From Rhodamnia argentea (Eukaryota; Streptophyta; Magnoliopsida; Myrtales; Myrtaceae): a DNA stretch of 64,000 nt. The translations under genes were made by a program, and so were the position numbers. Within the stretch, counting starts at the first letter, position 1; each line of letters starts with the position of its first letter. Positions 24,047 through 36,050 of this stretch are shown here, piece after piece. Below the pieces are notes generated by a model, which saw only the letters and a program-made list of their open reading frames with translations, was not told the origin of the DNA and ran no database searches. The DNA lies in contig NC_063152.1 in the NCBI RefSeq assembly GCF_020921035.1, positions 28,147,903 to 28,211,902 on the forward strand. The letters run 5' to 3'.

Positions 24047-24899
24047 GTTGTGAGAGATGAGATTGATGGGGAGTGTCAAAGATTGTTAAAAGCTGATTGT
24101 GCCTTTTTGGCAGGGACCCTAGCTGCAAAGGAAGGATTACAATTAACTAGAACTAGAAGTTGTCAGAAATGGGATTCCATGAGGGTTCCTGACCTGATCC
24201 ACTTGTGAAAGAGCAAGCTGGAGTGCCATGGAAGATTGCACCTGTTATCCAAGATATGAAGATGTTCAGTAGAGACATGGAAAGGCTTAAGAGTTGCTTT
24301 AGCAAGAAGTGGGTAATCCCGTTGCCAACTGGGTTGCTACTCTTTCTAGGAAAGGAGAATTCTCTCTAGATTGGGTTAACAATCCTCTTCCTCCTTTGTG
24401 TAACCTGTTGATGGAGGAGGACCTGAAAGCTTTCCTCCTTTGAAGAGCTTTTGGTGTCGCAAATTCTTGTTTTGGCAGCGAAAGTGATCTGATGTCGTTT
24501 CGTCCAAAAAAGGAAAAAGAAAATGATGCTGAATTTATCTTCATCTTTATAGCTCAACCTGCTTTTGAGAAGCATTCAAACTCGTCGCAGAGTTCAACCT
24601 CTACGCACCCGGGCGCCAGAAGATACTGAACTCATAGAATGTTTCGCATTATAAATTCAGACTCAGTGTTGCAAGATGTCATACAGGACCCACCATCGAG
24701 GGAAGAACGGTAGCTTATGCTCGTTCAATACTATACAAATATACAGCTACATACAAGGGTCTACTGGGATGACTCAATCTAATAACCCGCCATTACAGTT
24801 CCAAGTTGCTTGAGCCTGGCAAAAAGCAGGCCAAAAGTTTAACCTGCAGGGATTAACTTAAGGACGCACTGTATAGCAAAATTGACAGGCTTCTCCATG

Positions 24900-26983
24900 C
24901 TAGTTCCTTCTCGAAGATGAAGAGGATGAACTCTCAAAATATGTTGGCTTTGGTGTTGAGGGGCAGGCCAGAGACTGGATCAGCTCACCCACAGTTAGTA
25001 CTTGGAACTTATAGGGCGTATTGGGAGCGATGTTATTGACACGGTGCTCAAAAATCTTCCCCTTCTTATCAAATTTGTACTGAGAAGTGCCGTCAAACCG
25101 ACCGTGACTTTCCCACGGGACTCGAGGAATTCCATGAACAGTCCACCGAACCATCAAGACGTTCTCAACTGGCTGCCACACGCTAACAATGTCAACCCAC
25201 AAAGCCCTGAAAAATATTTTTCCCTGGAATCGTAATCCCCAGAAGATAGATTTGTAGTTCTCAATTCCCGTGAAAGTGTTGAGCGGATCTTTGAAGACTA
25301 TGTCATCCCTAAATAAAGAAAAGAAGAACATCTTACATTGATTTCCGAGACACCACTATTAGGATGGCTATTAATATTTTCCTAAAGGGAAAACTACAAC
25401 CTTTGGGCACTTCCAAAATGTGCATCATCATCGAGAACAGCCATTAGTTAGATGGTCAGTAGCAGGATATAACACAAAGTTAAGTGCATACAACCCAGAA
25501 AATTAAAAGCACAGTTTTATCTCAAAGTGGTACAGACTAGATATGAATAAGCATAGGTCTCCATACAGAAAATAATTAGCAGCACAGATAAGCATCCAGA
25601 GTTCACCCAGTAGTCAGACGGCATACACACGCAAAAGGCACATAAGTAAAACAAGCATATGCACATATAAGGACCTCCCTCCCATTTTAGTACTTGTGCA
25701 TATGAGAGCACAGAAATTTCGAATCCGTACAACCTTAAGAAAACACCAAATGTGACTGTCATATATTAAGAGATGCCAGATTATACCTGCACCCGTCCTG
25801 GCAATGGGAACTAGCAACGACCCAAGTTCAGAATACGAAAACAATGAGCAAGGTAAATCAGCTCAAGGTGATCAAATATCTATTGACTTTGACTTCACAG
25901 TTGGTTCCACATCAAGAGCTTGGGTATTCATTCAGGTTCATATCGTTTCCTTTTTCCTATAGATGATTCCGAGTGTATTTGTACATTGAAACTTTTGCTG
26001 ATATTAGAAACCACACATGGGCTCTAGCTATACTAATCAGGAACTTATATACCAAATGAACTTCTGAAGAAACCATCTGATGGTTTATTAAGTCTGTAAC
26101 CCTAAACCCCAAACCCAGTAACAAATGAATCGTTCAATCAGTTTCTAATGAAACTACCGAGTAACTAGCATGAACATGAATTTCAAGTAGACACATCTCG
26201 TTTTAGTACACCACGATTGCCCAGAAATGCATTGGTAAACCAACAAGAAACCACCTGTTCACTTACTGAACAATGGAACCTGAACTAACATGATCGATCA
26301 AGCTCTTGTACTTGCACCAATTGCATCTCCGTCTACCATAAGAAAAGTTGGGTATTTTACTTTGCGCCAAAAATTATCACCAGCTACATAAGCATTTTGC
26401 TGAAAATCCATGGGTTTTACCCAAGCCATCCGTATGCTTAACTTGCATTAGCAACGATGTCACTCATCAACTGAAACTAATTAAGATGAGCTAAACATTT
26501 CGAAAAACCAAAACTTTTCGACCATGTATTGATACAATCGCGTAATTCATTCCTCCAGAAGCTAAGCAACCAAACAGCATCTAAACACCATGAGCGATCA
26601 ACAAGTTCAAACCTGTAGATATCGAAATTAAGCTCCCTGTAAAAAAGCTCCGGAAAATCCTCGCGCAAAGTGCGAATCGCATAGCCCATATTCAAGTAAT
26701 AATCCTGCTGCTCTTCCTCCTCCTTGCTCTTCTTCACCGGAGCAGAGAAGTGTCCGTAGAGCCTCATATTCTGATCGCAATCCGAAGATATTCTCAACTC
26801 GGCGTCCTTAGTCCGTGCCCGGATTCTCATCCTAGACCCCAAATCCTCGTTCCTACGACGCAGCGGGACAACTTTGAGACTTCTCGGATTAGGGCATCGG
26901 GGACAGATTTCGTTCGCGGCAAATTCGACGCGCCGCATGGCGCGGAGTGTCGTGACTTCCGGCGAGAGGATTTGAACGGCCAT
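24900..26983 (-). CDS. DUF2358 family protein, probably plastid-targeted
   Basis: Two exons on the minus strand, 26613-26983 and 24900-25308, with a GT-AG intron (25309-26612), give 259 residues plus TAG. The first about 60 residues are basic and Ser/Arg-rich with few acids (RVEFAANEICPRC, PRSLKVVPLRRR), like a chloroplast transit peptide. Exon 1 then has NMGYAIRTLREDFPELFYRE, where the DUF2358 domain (NTF2-like fold) starts; exon 2 continues with DDIVFKDPLNTFTGIENYK and VWQPVENVLMVRWTVHGIPR. The tail is a Ser run. The molecular role is unknown. I chose MAVQILSP; an in-frame ATG 63 nt upstream is possible. From memory, the Arabidopsis homologue (At2g46220) is next to an FCF1-type gene (At2g46230), and here FCF1 lies about 22 kb away on the same strand. 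Confidence 0.88.
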
Positions 26984-27672
26984 GGCGAGTTTTACTCGGT
27001 GGTGCGATAAAAAGTCGCGGAGGATCAAGAGCTGGTAAAACGACAAAGCGACATTTTCCCGAGAAAATTTCGAATGTAGATGAGCTATTTTCTTGGCCAG
27101 ACAGGAGGAGGAAAATGGGGAGTGGGAGACATCCGTTTGGGATATTAAAGAGTTTCCTTGTGGATAATTAGAAACTATCGGTAATTAAACTGAGGAAATT
27201 ATGTGATTGGTCGTTGGAATTTATTGCCCGCGCGGCATTTTTTTGGTCGTTTCTTCCTGAAGGCAAAGCAATACGTGCGACCAAATTCCAAATTTCAACT
27301 TCTTTGAAACGCCACGTTCTATTTTGCATCTTTTGTTTGTAACTTAGAGAGATCGAAACTCGATTTTGAGAGTCGTCACAACACTTATAGATCAAAAATT
27401 GATGTTAGAAATAAAAAAATGAACACGACTTATTATATATGCAAATTATAGTGAATACACGGATCGATTATTAAGATAAAGAGTAAATCTCAACATTCGG
27501 CGATGGATGTGACTAATATATTTTACATTAATCGGAAAACATATGCACCGTGATCAACATCTGTGATCCCACAAGGAGATTTCCGCACGAGTAGTTACAT
27601 ACAAGAAGACATGTTCACAAGCAGGAAAGGTAAAGCTTATTACAGAGCATTACACGAGGTGAAAATTCACTT
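26984..27672. other. Intergenic
   Basis: Leader and promoter side of the DUF2358 gene on the left, 3' flank of the chitinase gene on the right. No gene or repeat recognised. Confidence 0.5.
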
Positions 27673-28605
<933 letters not shown>

Positions 28606-28646
28606 TTACTCTCACCTTGGTGCTTTACAAGGTTGGGTATGAAGTG

Positions 28647-28653
28647 CATTTAT
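28647..28653 (-). promoter_or_regulatory. TATA box of the chitinase gene
   Basis: The minus strand reads CTCCTATAAATGCACT here, about 90 bp before the chitinase ATG, the expected place for a plant TATA box with a leader of roughly 55-60 nt. Confidence 0.65.
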
Positions 28654-28660
28654 AGGAGAA

Positions 28661-31600
28661 AAATCGAGCCCACCTATGATGTCCATGTTTGTCTTTTGGG
28701 AGAGTGCGTGACTTGGCAACTGAGCAGTCTGATAAATATTTCATCAACCAGTGGTGGTGGATTAACGTAGATGGCCTGTAAAAAAAGTTAAGTAAGATCA
28801 GAACAAAACCATCCTCCATGGTTATCAATTCATACTTGTTTTTCATATTTTGACTTAAAGCCAAAAGGAATGATGACGATCAAGCAGTCACAATTTTGTT
28901 GAGAGTGTGCGTGGCTTTTGGCAGCTAACTTTTGTCTCTCGTGATTCTTACCCCTTCTCTTTGGATTGTCATTGTCTCATAAACTGTAGGCTGCTAAAAA
29001 AAAAAAACACAAATTTATTATCCCAAATTTGTCAAATAAACTATAGGCTGCATAAAAAGTTTATCCCGTTCGAATTTTTGACTACTAATGTGTAAACGCC
29101 GGCTTTGTACTCCAAGCTAGCATGAATAAAGTCTGCACGAGATGATATTAAGCTTGCGCTGTTGTATGTAGGTTTGCTTGCTGGTTTATGGTTTTGGTGT
29201 TGTTCTACTTCCTGCATAAGCAGCTGTCCCTGTCTGTAGAAGGAATAGTATTTTGATGTTGAATGTATTTCTAAGTTAGCTATAGTGTGTTTATGTCATG
29301 CCGGAAACTGTCTAGAAATTTCTAGGTCAATAACATGAATCCTACTTCCAAGCTAATGTAAGCTCCTTCTTGTTCAAACACTAGAGACACCATGAAAAAG
29401 GTTGAGACTTTTTTCGATTTGCTTATTCATTTAGACTTGTTTTATTCTTGCTTTGGTCGTCGTACCATTAGATCATTGCGAGTTCAATCACGATCCCCAC
29501 AAGTTTGCTCATCATAAGGTTCTCATTGGTTGTATAGAAAATTTGAGGTGTGTAGATTTTCGAAACTTAGAGTGAATGTTTGCAAGAAGGGGAACATCTT
29601 AGCTCTGCATAAGAAATTGACAGCATTTTCATCTTCAGACTTGGTTCTTCATCTCTTGTGGCTGCAGTGATTGAATTTTGCATCAAATCTGACATGAGCA
29701 TGGACTTACAGTGAAGACTTGGAACGGAATGAATGCATATTCGCGTCATACTTGCGCATGTATAGCGAAAGCGCTAGTGGTGGCTTAATTTTGTAGGTGC
29801 AAGTGTTAATCTTCCTGTAGTTTTACTTGAATGAAATTTCAGTGAATACTCCTCTCCAAAACTTTGAGCTTTCTCTGAGTCTCGACCCATTGAAACTTTG
29901 TAAGTTGTATCCATGTGAACATCTGTTCTCTTAGGCTGGAGCTTGATGGTCGATCCAAATTGACAATTGCTAGCAAGCAGCAGTGACCGCTAGATAAGAA
30001 TGACCATTTAAAGGAGTCGAAGCGGAGGGATGTAAGAATAGATTAGGTCAGAATTCAGATTCCCAGCGTTTCCAACGCTTCACAATATGAATTAGATGTG
30101 CGAGGTTTGACCCCCTGCAGTCTGGCCGAACACATACTGAATTTGTCATAATGGTCTCTCTTTTTGACTGATGATGTATAACTTGCCTCTCGTCTTTATA
30201 AGTCGTTACTGAAACTGAAGAAACTTGACCTTCAGGAGCCAATTTGAAGTATCTGTGGCTTTGTTAATCATCATAGATACTGATGCAACACCATCTCCTA
30301 CATGAATGCACTGCCAGTGATGACCTCGTCATTTTCCTTTGTATCTGTCCGCTGTAATCTGTGCCATCTCTCCTTTGAAATGGGAAGAGATGTGGCTTAT
30401 TCTTTTGACAAATGGCACTCGGCATTTGTTTTTCCTTTGCGATCTTCATCTGTAACCTGAGTTTTGCTTATTTTTAGTACTTGTTTCTCAGTTTCCGACG
30501 TGAGTGTTTCCCGGCTATATTCAGTTTTGCATCTTCAAAAAGTTTTACGAGACATATTGTTCAATCAATAAATGTTTGATCTCTTCTCAACAGATTGAAC
30601 TGTACCCTCAAACCCAACTCAATGCGCTATGCAGAAAGAGCTGCAAATTTAGCACATGTCCATGCTCTAGGCAGTTTAAATAGCTGTTTAGGTCGCTCGT
30701 GGAATTATTGAAGCAAAAATCTAGTGAAATTACGGTTTCGTGTAGTTGGAGGTATATATTGCTGCATAACTGGATAAGTTTTTGGCCTGAGCAGAATAAA
30801 TCTGGCCTTCGGAAGAGTAGACAACGCCCGCTATAGTTTTTATGTATGTCCAGAAGTTCAAGCAGTACATGCGCAAGTTTTGCATTGAAAAAAGATTGTT
30901 TTTATCTTACGACACAACATCGTAGAATGCACTGTCCGTGAGAGGTCCGCGGACTCTGCAACTCATGGTTATCCTGGTTGCTTGGTGCTGTACCCTGTCA
31001 AAAATCTACCCAACTGTTCAAACTTTGGCACTCTTTGTCAAGTGCGCGTAGTCTGGGCTGCATAAGCCCTTTGGTTACATCAGTATCAAGGTTTTCACAT
31101 CTACTGTCACTTCGGACATTTACGTGAACCAACTCATTTTGGCATTTTTAGATTAAGTTAGAATATGAAATCTTGGATATAGTTGTCTACATTTGTACAT
31201 TTAGATCTTGCATTGTCTTCTCTGAATGTTGTGCTGACATCTGGAACCTGCACCGAATATTTATATGGCCCTTCTAGAATGCAGCTGTAAGATCCAGCTT
31301 CTTTAATATTGCATGATGATGCTACACTGTTACTGATGTTTATCAGAGATAAGCCGGTCAGCTCAATCCATGATGTTGCGCCTTCAATTAGATGACCCCG
31401 AGTACTTATATTTGCTCATTTCGTGATGAATATGGAGTCTCTTTCCGGCAATTTCACAGACATATTGATTTGCAAGGAATCAAGTTAGCTCATATGAAAA
31501 TGTCCAATATCTATCCGCGCATGTTTTTTGGCATTATGCATACTGAGAGATGGACTGTATGATGCATACAACCACCCCGGACAAATAAATTCATCTGAGA

Positions 31601-31702
31601 ATCAAGCATGACAAAAGCCATTCAGACAAAATAATCACCTATTTGTTTTCCTTATTTCTTTTCATTTTCCTGCTGTCTCTGACCTTCAATCCTAATAGGA
31701 CA
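28661..31702. other. Long intergenic region
   Basis: About 3 kb between the divergent chitinase and MAKR6-like genes. I checked both strands: frames are short, without recognisable domains. There is no clear transposon end, tRNA or strong repeat. It could contain promoter elements or a noncoding transcript, but the sequence gives no support for either. Confidence 0.5.
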
Positions 31703-31710
31703 TATATAAA
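31703..31710 (+). promoter_or_regulatory. TATA box of the MAKR6-like gene
   Basis: TATATAAA lies 47 bp before the ATG at 31757, implying a short leader. Confidence 0.6.
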
Positions 31711-31756
31711 CGCTTGCTCTCCTCATCACGCTGTATGCCAATAGCTGCTAAGTTCC

Positions 31757-32377
31757 ATGGAAAGCACAAAACCTCTAGCAATCGATAGTTTTTCGTATAG
31801 CTGGTTGCCTAGAGTAAGGACCTCCTTTGATGGTCTCGATGAGCCTCTCCGACCTTCTTTCGTCGAATCTGAAAGTTATCCAGAGAAATCCCAGAATTTC
31901 AATTTCAATGTCTCCATCTCTCAGCTATCCCCTACTCTTCTACATGCCGATGAGCTCTTCGCCGATGGCATCATAAAACCTTTCTTTGCTGGTAAGGCGG
32001 ACAATCAGAACTTTCAGGCATCCAGTTCCTTGAAAACCTGTCCTACCCGGTCACTCTATTCATTTGCTCGAAAGACTATTTTCCCGGCCATTCGGGTTCA
32101 TTGGATTGCTCCTGCAAGATTGAGAAAATCATCAGTGCAAGCTCTACGGAGGTGTATTGCTTATCTTAGACCCTCATGCTTCAAGTCTGGATACGGAAGA
32201 AAAAGCACTAAAGCTGATGTTGATAGGAGGTTTCAGGAACTTGGGAGCTGGAATTGTTCACCGCAACCATCTCAACCTCAAACTTCAGCTTCAGCCTATG
32301 TAACAGGTGACTGGAACGACACCGAGAGCTCAATTTATGAGGCAATCCTTCACTGCAAAAGGTGCACAGTTGCATAA
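31757..32377 (+). CDS. Probable membrane-associated kinase regulator, MAKR6-like
   Basis: A single frame of 206 residues plus TAA. The N-terminus MESTKPLAIDSFSYSWL fits MAKR6-type proteins, which open with a similar SIESFSYSWL stretch. It continues with FNFNVSISQLSPTLLHADEL and FADGIIKPFF, the (D/N)ADELFxxGxIxPxF motif shared with BKI1 and MAKR proteins. A basic middle region (RKTIFPAIRVHWIAPARLRK, RRCIAYLRPSCFK) fits plasma-membrane binding. The C-terminus ESSIYEAILHCKRC matches the conserved tail thought to contact receptor kinases. BKI1/MAKR proteins restrain or tune LRR receptor kinases; the partner of this one is unknown. There is no transmembrane segment. Spacing from the TATA box supports this start. 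Confidence 0.85.
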   Translation: MESTKPLAIDSFSYSWLPRVRTSFDGLDEPLRPSFVESESYPEKSQNFNFNVSISQLSPTLLHADELFADGIIKPFFAGKADNQNFQASSSLKTCPTRSLYSFARKTIFPAIRVHWIAPARLRKSSVQALRRCIAYLRPSCFKSGYGRKSTKADVDRRFQELGSWNCSPQPSQPQTSASAYVTGDWNDTESSIYEAILHCKRCTVA

Positions 32378-34974
32378 AAGGTCGGCAAGTCACAATTTGA
32401 CTTTCTTTGATCGCTCAACCAAAAAAACAAATATTCTTTGATCCACTTTTCTTTCTTACTCGAACAGTTGCTTTTCATGCTTGTAAAGACTAGAGGATGG
32501 AAGTTGGATTATATGATGGAAACTGGAAAAAGATTGCAGAAAAATTTCAGAAATGCAAAGAGGCCTAGCAGCGAAGGCTTCTCTTTGTCCCAGCCTCGGT
32601 GTCTTCTTCCTGCTTTGGTTTTTGGCGAGAATTCTTCTTTAATTAGAGGAGAAGCTTCCTACAGAGAGTGTGAAGAACTACTAATAAAATGTCAGCAGCT
32701 GAAAGTTACATGTATTGTTTCTTTTTTTTTGCATGATGAAGTTATGTAGCTTGTCTTCCCATTTTTCCAAATGAGCTATTCTACCAAAAGACTATCCTTA
32801 CCTTTGTTTACGAAGTTCATACGACTATGTGTTTGCAATAGATGGTTAGCTAATGCGCCGTCTCGAACTTGATGTGCAACCTTTCGTTATAAAAGTTTCT
32901 TAAATGGTTAGAAAACTCTATGGTTTACAATTGGGTTCTAGGTTATGTTCTATCCGAATTTGCAGGTGGTCTTGTAGTCCCACGTATGGTTGATTTTGAA
33001 CCCTTCTTTTCAAGTCTGCAGTAGTAAACCTTCTTGCCTATTGCTGCTATAGAACAAGCCATGAATCCCATGATTGTCTTGTGAATAATATAGGACAATC
33101 TCATTAAGCTTGCCAATGTATGAGCTAGGAAGTTTTTCAATGTTGAAACTGATGTGCAGAGAGAGAGAGAGAGAGAGAGAATCACAAGGAAACAGAAAGA
33201 TGAGGGGATTAACAGTGGTTTTCTCAAAACCTACGATGTTCTCATGTGCTAAAGCAGTGCACTCTCTCTCTCTCTCTCTCTGGAACTTCTTGCATGGACT
33301 TAAGACTCTTTTGATCATCTCTCGTACCTCTCTGGAACATCTTTCTACTCTTTGCTATGCATGGCAACATGTAACAAAGCAAATTAACCGAGCATGTTCT
33401 CTCGCCTCGTGCCTACTGAGTATCAGAAAACTTTTCCATCTTAATTGAGATCATAAAGCATCAATTCCGAAAAAGAAACAGATTTCCAGACGCTCTTCCC
33501 ACATTGATGTCCTCACATTCGTTGAACATTCATTCATTAGAGCGAACCGATTCTAGATCGCGTGATTCAGCAAGTCCGATGGTACATTTGGCCAAAGAAT
33601 GAATAAAGGCCTTTAGTTATCACGAACCTGAAGGCCATCGTACATAGAAACAAAATGAGAGAAAATGATGGGTTGACAATGCGAACGAGGGGAACTATAA
33701 ACTACACAGAGTTTTCTGTCATTTTCTTTGCTGTTGGATGGGCGGCGAGTTTAATAAACTGGCAAGGAGAGGACACACATATGGACATTGAGAAATTGAA
33801 ATAGCAGTTGCCAACTAAATTAAGGCACATTTACTGTATTCGATGGGCTCAGTTTGCGAACGAAATAAGACCAACTGCCGCCTTTTATGACCCGGCTCCG
33901 TACCCAATCTGTCTCCGCCAATCGATTGTCCTATCGTATCGGGACCTCTAAAAGGCAATCTGCAGTTCGCAGTTTGAAACTTGGAAAGGGTTCAACCATG
34001 GTTCAGCTCAGTGAATATTGCAGTGAGAGAAAGAAAGTTCAGCATATTGGAATCCGCGAAAGATTACAGTCAAAATTCACGTCATTATCAACTCATGAGG
34101 AACAATCTGGTTCGAATATGATTTGGTTTTGGAAGATGCGAGCTATGTCACAAATATAACCTCGAGATTCAAGTGGTTTCTTATGTAAAATCCTATACCA
34201 ATTCGTCAAAATAACTGTTCATATAGAAACTCATCGTCGACAGCATTTATCCAATCCGGCTCTATAATATTGTGCCAGTGCTCAAGAAAGATGGCCTGCT
34301 AACGGTTGGACTGCCGAGACCTAAATCGGGTCGGTCCCGAGAGTGGCATAACTCATTCGCTCACCTTCCCTTAGAGCAAGTCAAAACTTGGACCAGCCAG
34401 GAATTGCGAAACAAGGTAGGAGACCCCATCAAATCAAAGGATTCAACAGGAACAAGTACAACCAAAGAATGCATAACCCCACAAAAGAGGAAAATCCGGA
34501 AAGACAAGATTAGCTAATAGAGAGCGTAGCATTACGGGGGTTCCCTCCCTATATGTTCATGTTTCAATCATTAGGGTCCCTACAGTATGAGGCTGTTGGA
34601 TTGTTAGCCCTATAAACAAATTTTGAGGTCGTATGAATCGAATTTTCAGACATTCTCCGATTGACATCAGACCCGGAAATTTTTTTGTCACTTAATGTGT
34701 ACTTTTGGTATTTAAAGGCAACAAATAGCTGATAGCAAACTTACGTGCAATTATGCAGGTGGGCCTGCTGAGACAAGCGGAATAATGTAGCTGACATATC
34801 TTACATCAAAGGCCAGCCATCCAGAATCCCACGCAATTCTTTCTTCAAGTGGCGTATATAGATGTTCACACCGCTAAAATCTGAACCGTGTGGACGCTGG
34901 GTAGGCAATAATTGTCTTCTTTGGAGTTATGATCCAGGGCGCTGTCGAGATGCGCTGAGATGTGTTCTTTGCAG
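32378..34974. other. Intergenic region
   Basis: 3' flank of the MAKR6-like gene, then sequence without recognisable genes. It holds two microsatellites in opposite orientation (33158-33180 and 33262-33281). Frames such as 33887-34159 and 34272-34517 (+) have no family features. Confidence 0.5.
33158..33281. repeat. (AG)n and (CT)n microsatellites in opposite orientation
   Basis: An AG run (33158-33180) and a CT run (33262-33281) lie about 80 bp apart. They are complementary, so a transcript could fold back on itself. Confidence 0.85.
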
Positions 34975-35905
34975 TCCTGTTTTTTCCTTTTTTCAGTCGA
35001 AAAACCAAGGCTTTCATTACTAGAAATAAGTTTGCGGATACACTGGATTTGCTTCAGAACAGAGAAGCTCCGAAAGGGCCGTAGGGGGGTTAAACACCCA
35101 ATTTCGAGACGATCGGTTTTTACACTGTGCCTTTACAATCCAATCAGCAACTCTATTGGATTCTCTGTTTATATGGACCAGCTTTATATCCTTGAAAGCC
35201 TCGAGAAGGGAATGGGCTTGTGTGATAAGGCCCTGTACTTCGAATGATCTGTGCTCCGCAAGCCAATGCACTTATCAGATGATTCTAGTTCAAGTGGGAC
35301 TTCAATTCGCGTGGAGAAGTACTTTAGGATTTCCACCATGGCTTGCACCTCCACCTGAGCTGCTGAAGACGCCTCGATTGACCTCGCGAATCCCTCAATT
35401 AATCTCCCAGAGCTATCACGGCAGACACCAGCCACGGCGCCTTCATTTGTTCCCGCCAAGGAAGCTCCATCCATTTTTATTTTGAGCTTTCCGGCTCTGG
35501 TGGCTGCCATTGATCGAGGCGAAAGCTTCCTACATCTCGAGTTTTCTTCTTCACAGGAAGCCATCAATCGAGATTTCGCTGCATCGCAACGGCTTCATCC
35601 ACCACCTGCTCTGGATCTGGCTCTTGTGCTCGAAAAACAAAGTGATTTCGAGCTTTCCAGATTCGCAGTCCTGTATTGGGAGCCTGAGAGATGTGTTACT
35701 GAACTATGCACTCTTAACTGGTCGCCGTCTACCATGTTATCTGTGATTTCTCGAGAACTGTCGATATGGAGGTTGCCAATTCCAACTTGCGTCATCGATC
35801 CTCCAAACTTCTCCATCTCGCAAGGCAACACTGAACACCCCAAACACGAGCACCATCATTTGAAGTTCTCCGAACTAGCAATATATGCATATTCTCAACC
35901 CCTCT
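34975..35905 (-). mobile_element. LINE 3' tail with RNase H-like (RVT_3) domain, decayed
   Basis: On the minus strand, 35840-35600 gives pieces of the region between the zinc-binding and RNase H parts. Then 35500-35270 reads LKIKMDGASLAGTNEGAVAG, VCRDSSGRLIEGF and AQVEVQAMVEIL. From about 35271 in another frame it reads VHWLAEHRSFEVQGL, LVHINRESNRVADWIVKAQ and NWVFNPPTALSELL. This is the RNase H-like end of a plant LINE (KxNxDGA, CRDxxG, then HxxRExNxVADxxAK). At least one frameshift (near 35270) and missing upstream domains show it is dead. Beyond the last domain comes FSTEKRKK-like, A-rich sequence near 34980, typical for a LINE end. Confidence 0.72.
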
Positions 35906-35994
35906 AAGCTGAAACCCCCACAAATGAATGAAAGTTAAAAAAAAAAAAAAAAAAGCTTGACTGTATATTTTGGGCAAAACTTGGAGAGGAGCGC

Positions 35995-36050
35995 ATTTCT
36001 TTGATTTGGGCTTTCCAAAGAGATTTCTTTGATTTGGGCTTTACAAAGAG
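35995..36050. repeat. 28-bp tandem duplication
   Basis: Two copies of a 28-bp unit (35995-36022 and 36023-36050), each with TTTGATTTGGGCTTT, differing at one base. No gene is affected. Confidence 0.9.

Larger units (their letters stand above)
23228..24530 (+). mobile_element. LINE 3' tail with RNase H-like (RVT_3) domain, interrupted by a hAT element
   Basis: After removal of the insertion at 23246-24046 and one target-site copy, the plus strand reads VVKVVRDEIDGECQRLLKA and then CAFLAGTLAAKEGLQLTRT. It resumes at about 24220 with PWKIAPVIQDMKMFSRDMER and later NPVANWVATLSRKGEF and DWVNNPLPPLCNLLMEED. These match the RNase H-like domain that ends many plant LINE-type open reading frames (the RDE stretch, AKEGLQLA, then NxVA near the end). 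It carries stops and shifts and lacks everything upstream, so it is dead. The end near 24530 is A-rich, as expected for a LINE. Confidence 0.7.

Noticed and set aside
35482-35907. 141-residue plus-strand frame
   Set aside because: Antisense to the LINE RNase H-like tail on the minus strand.
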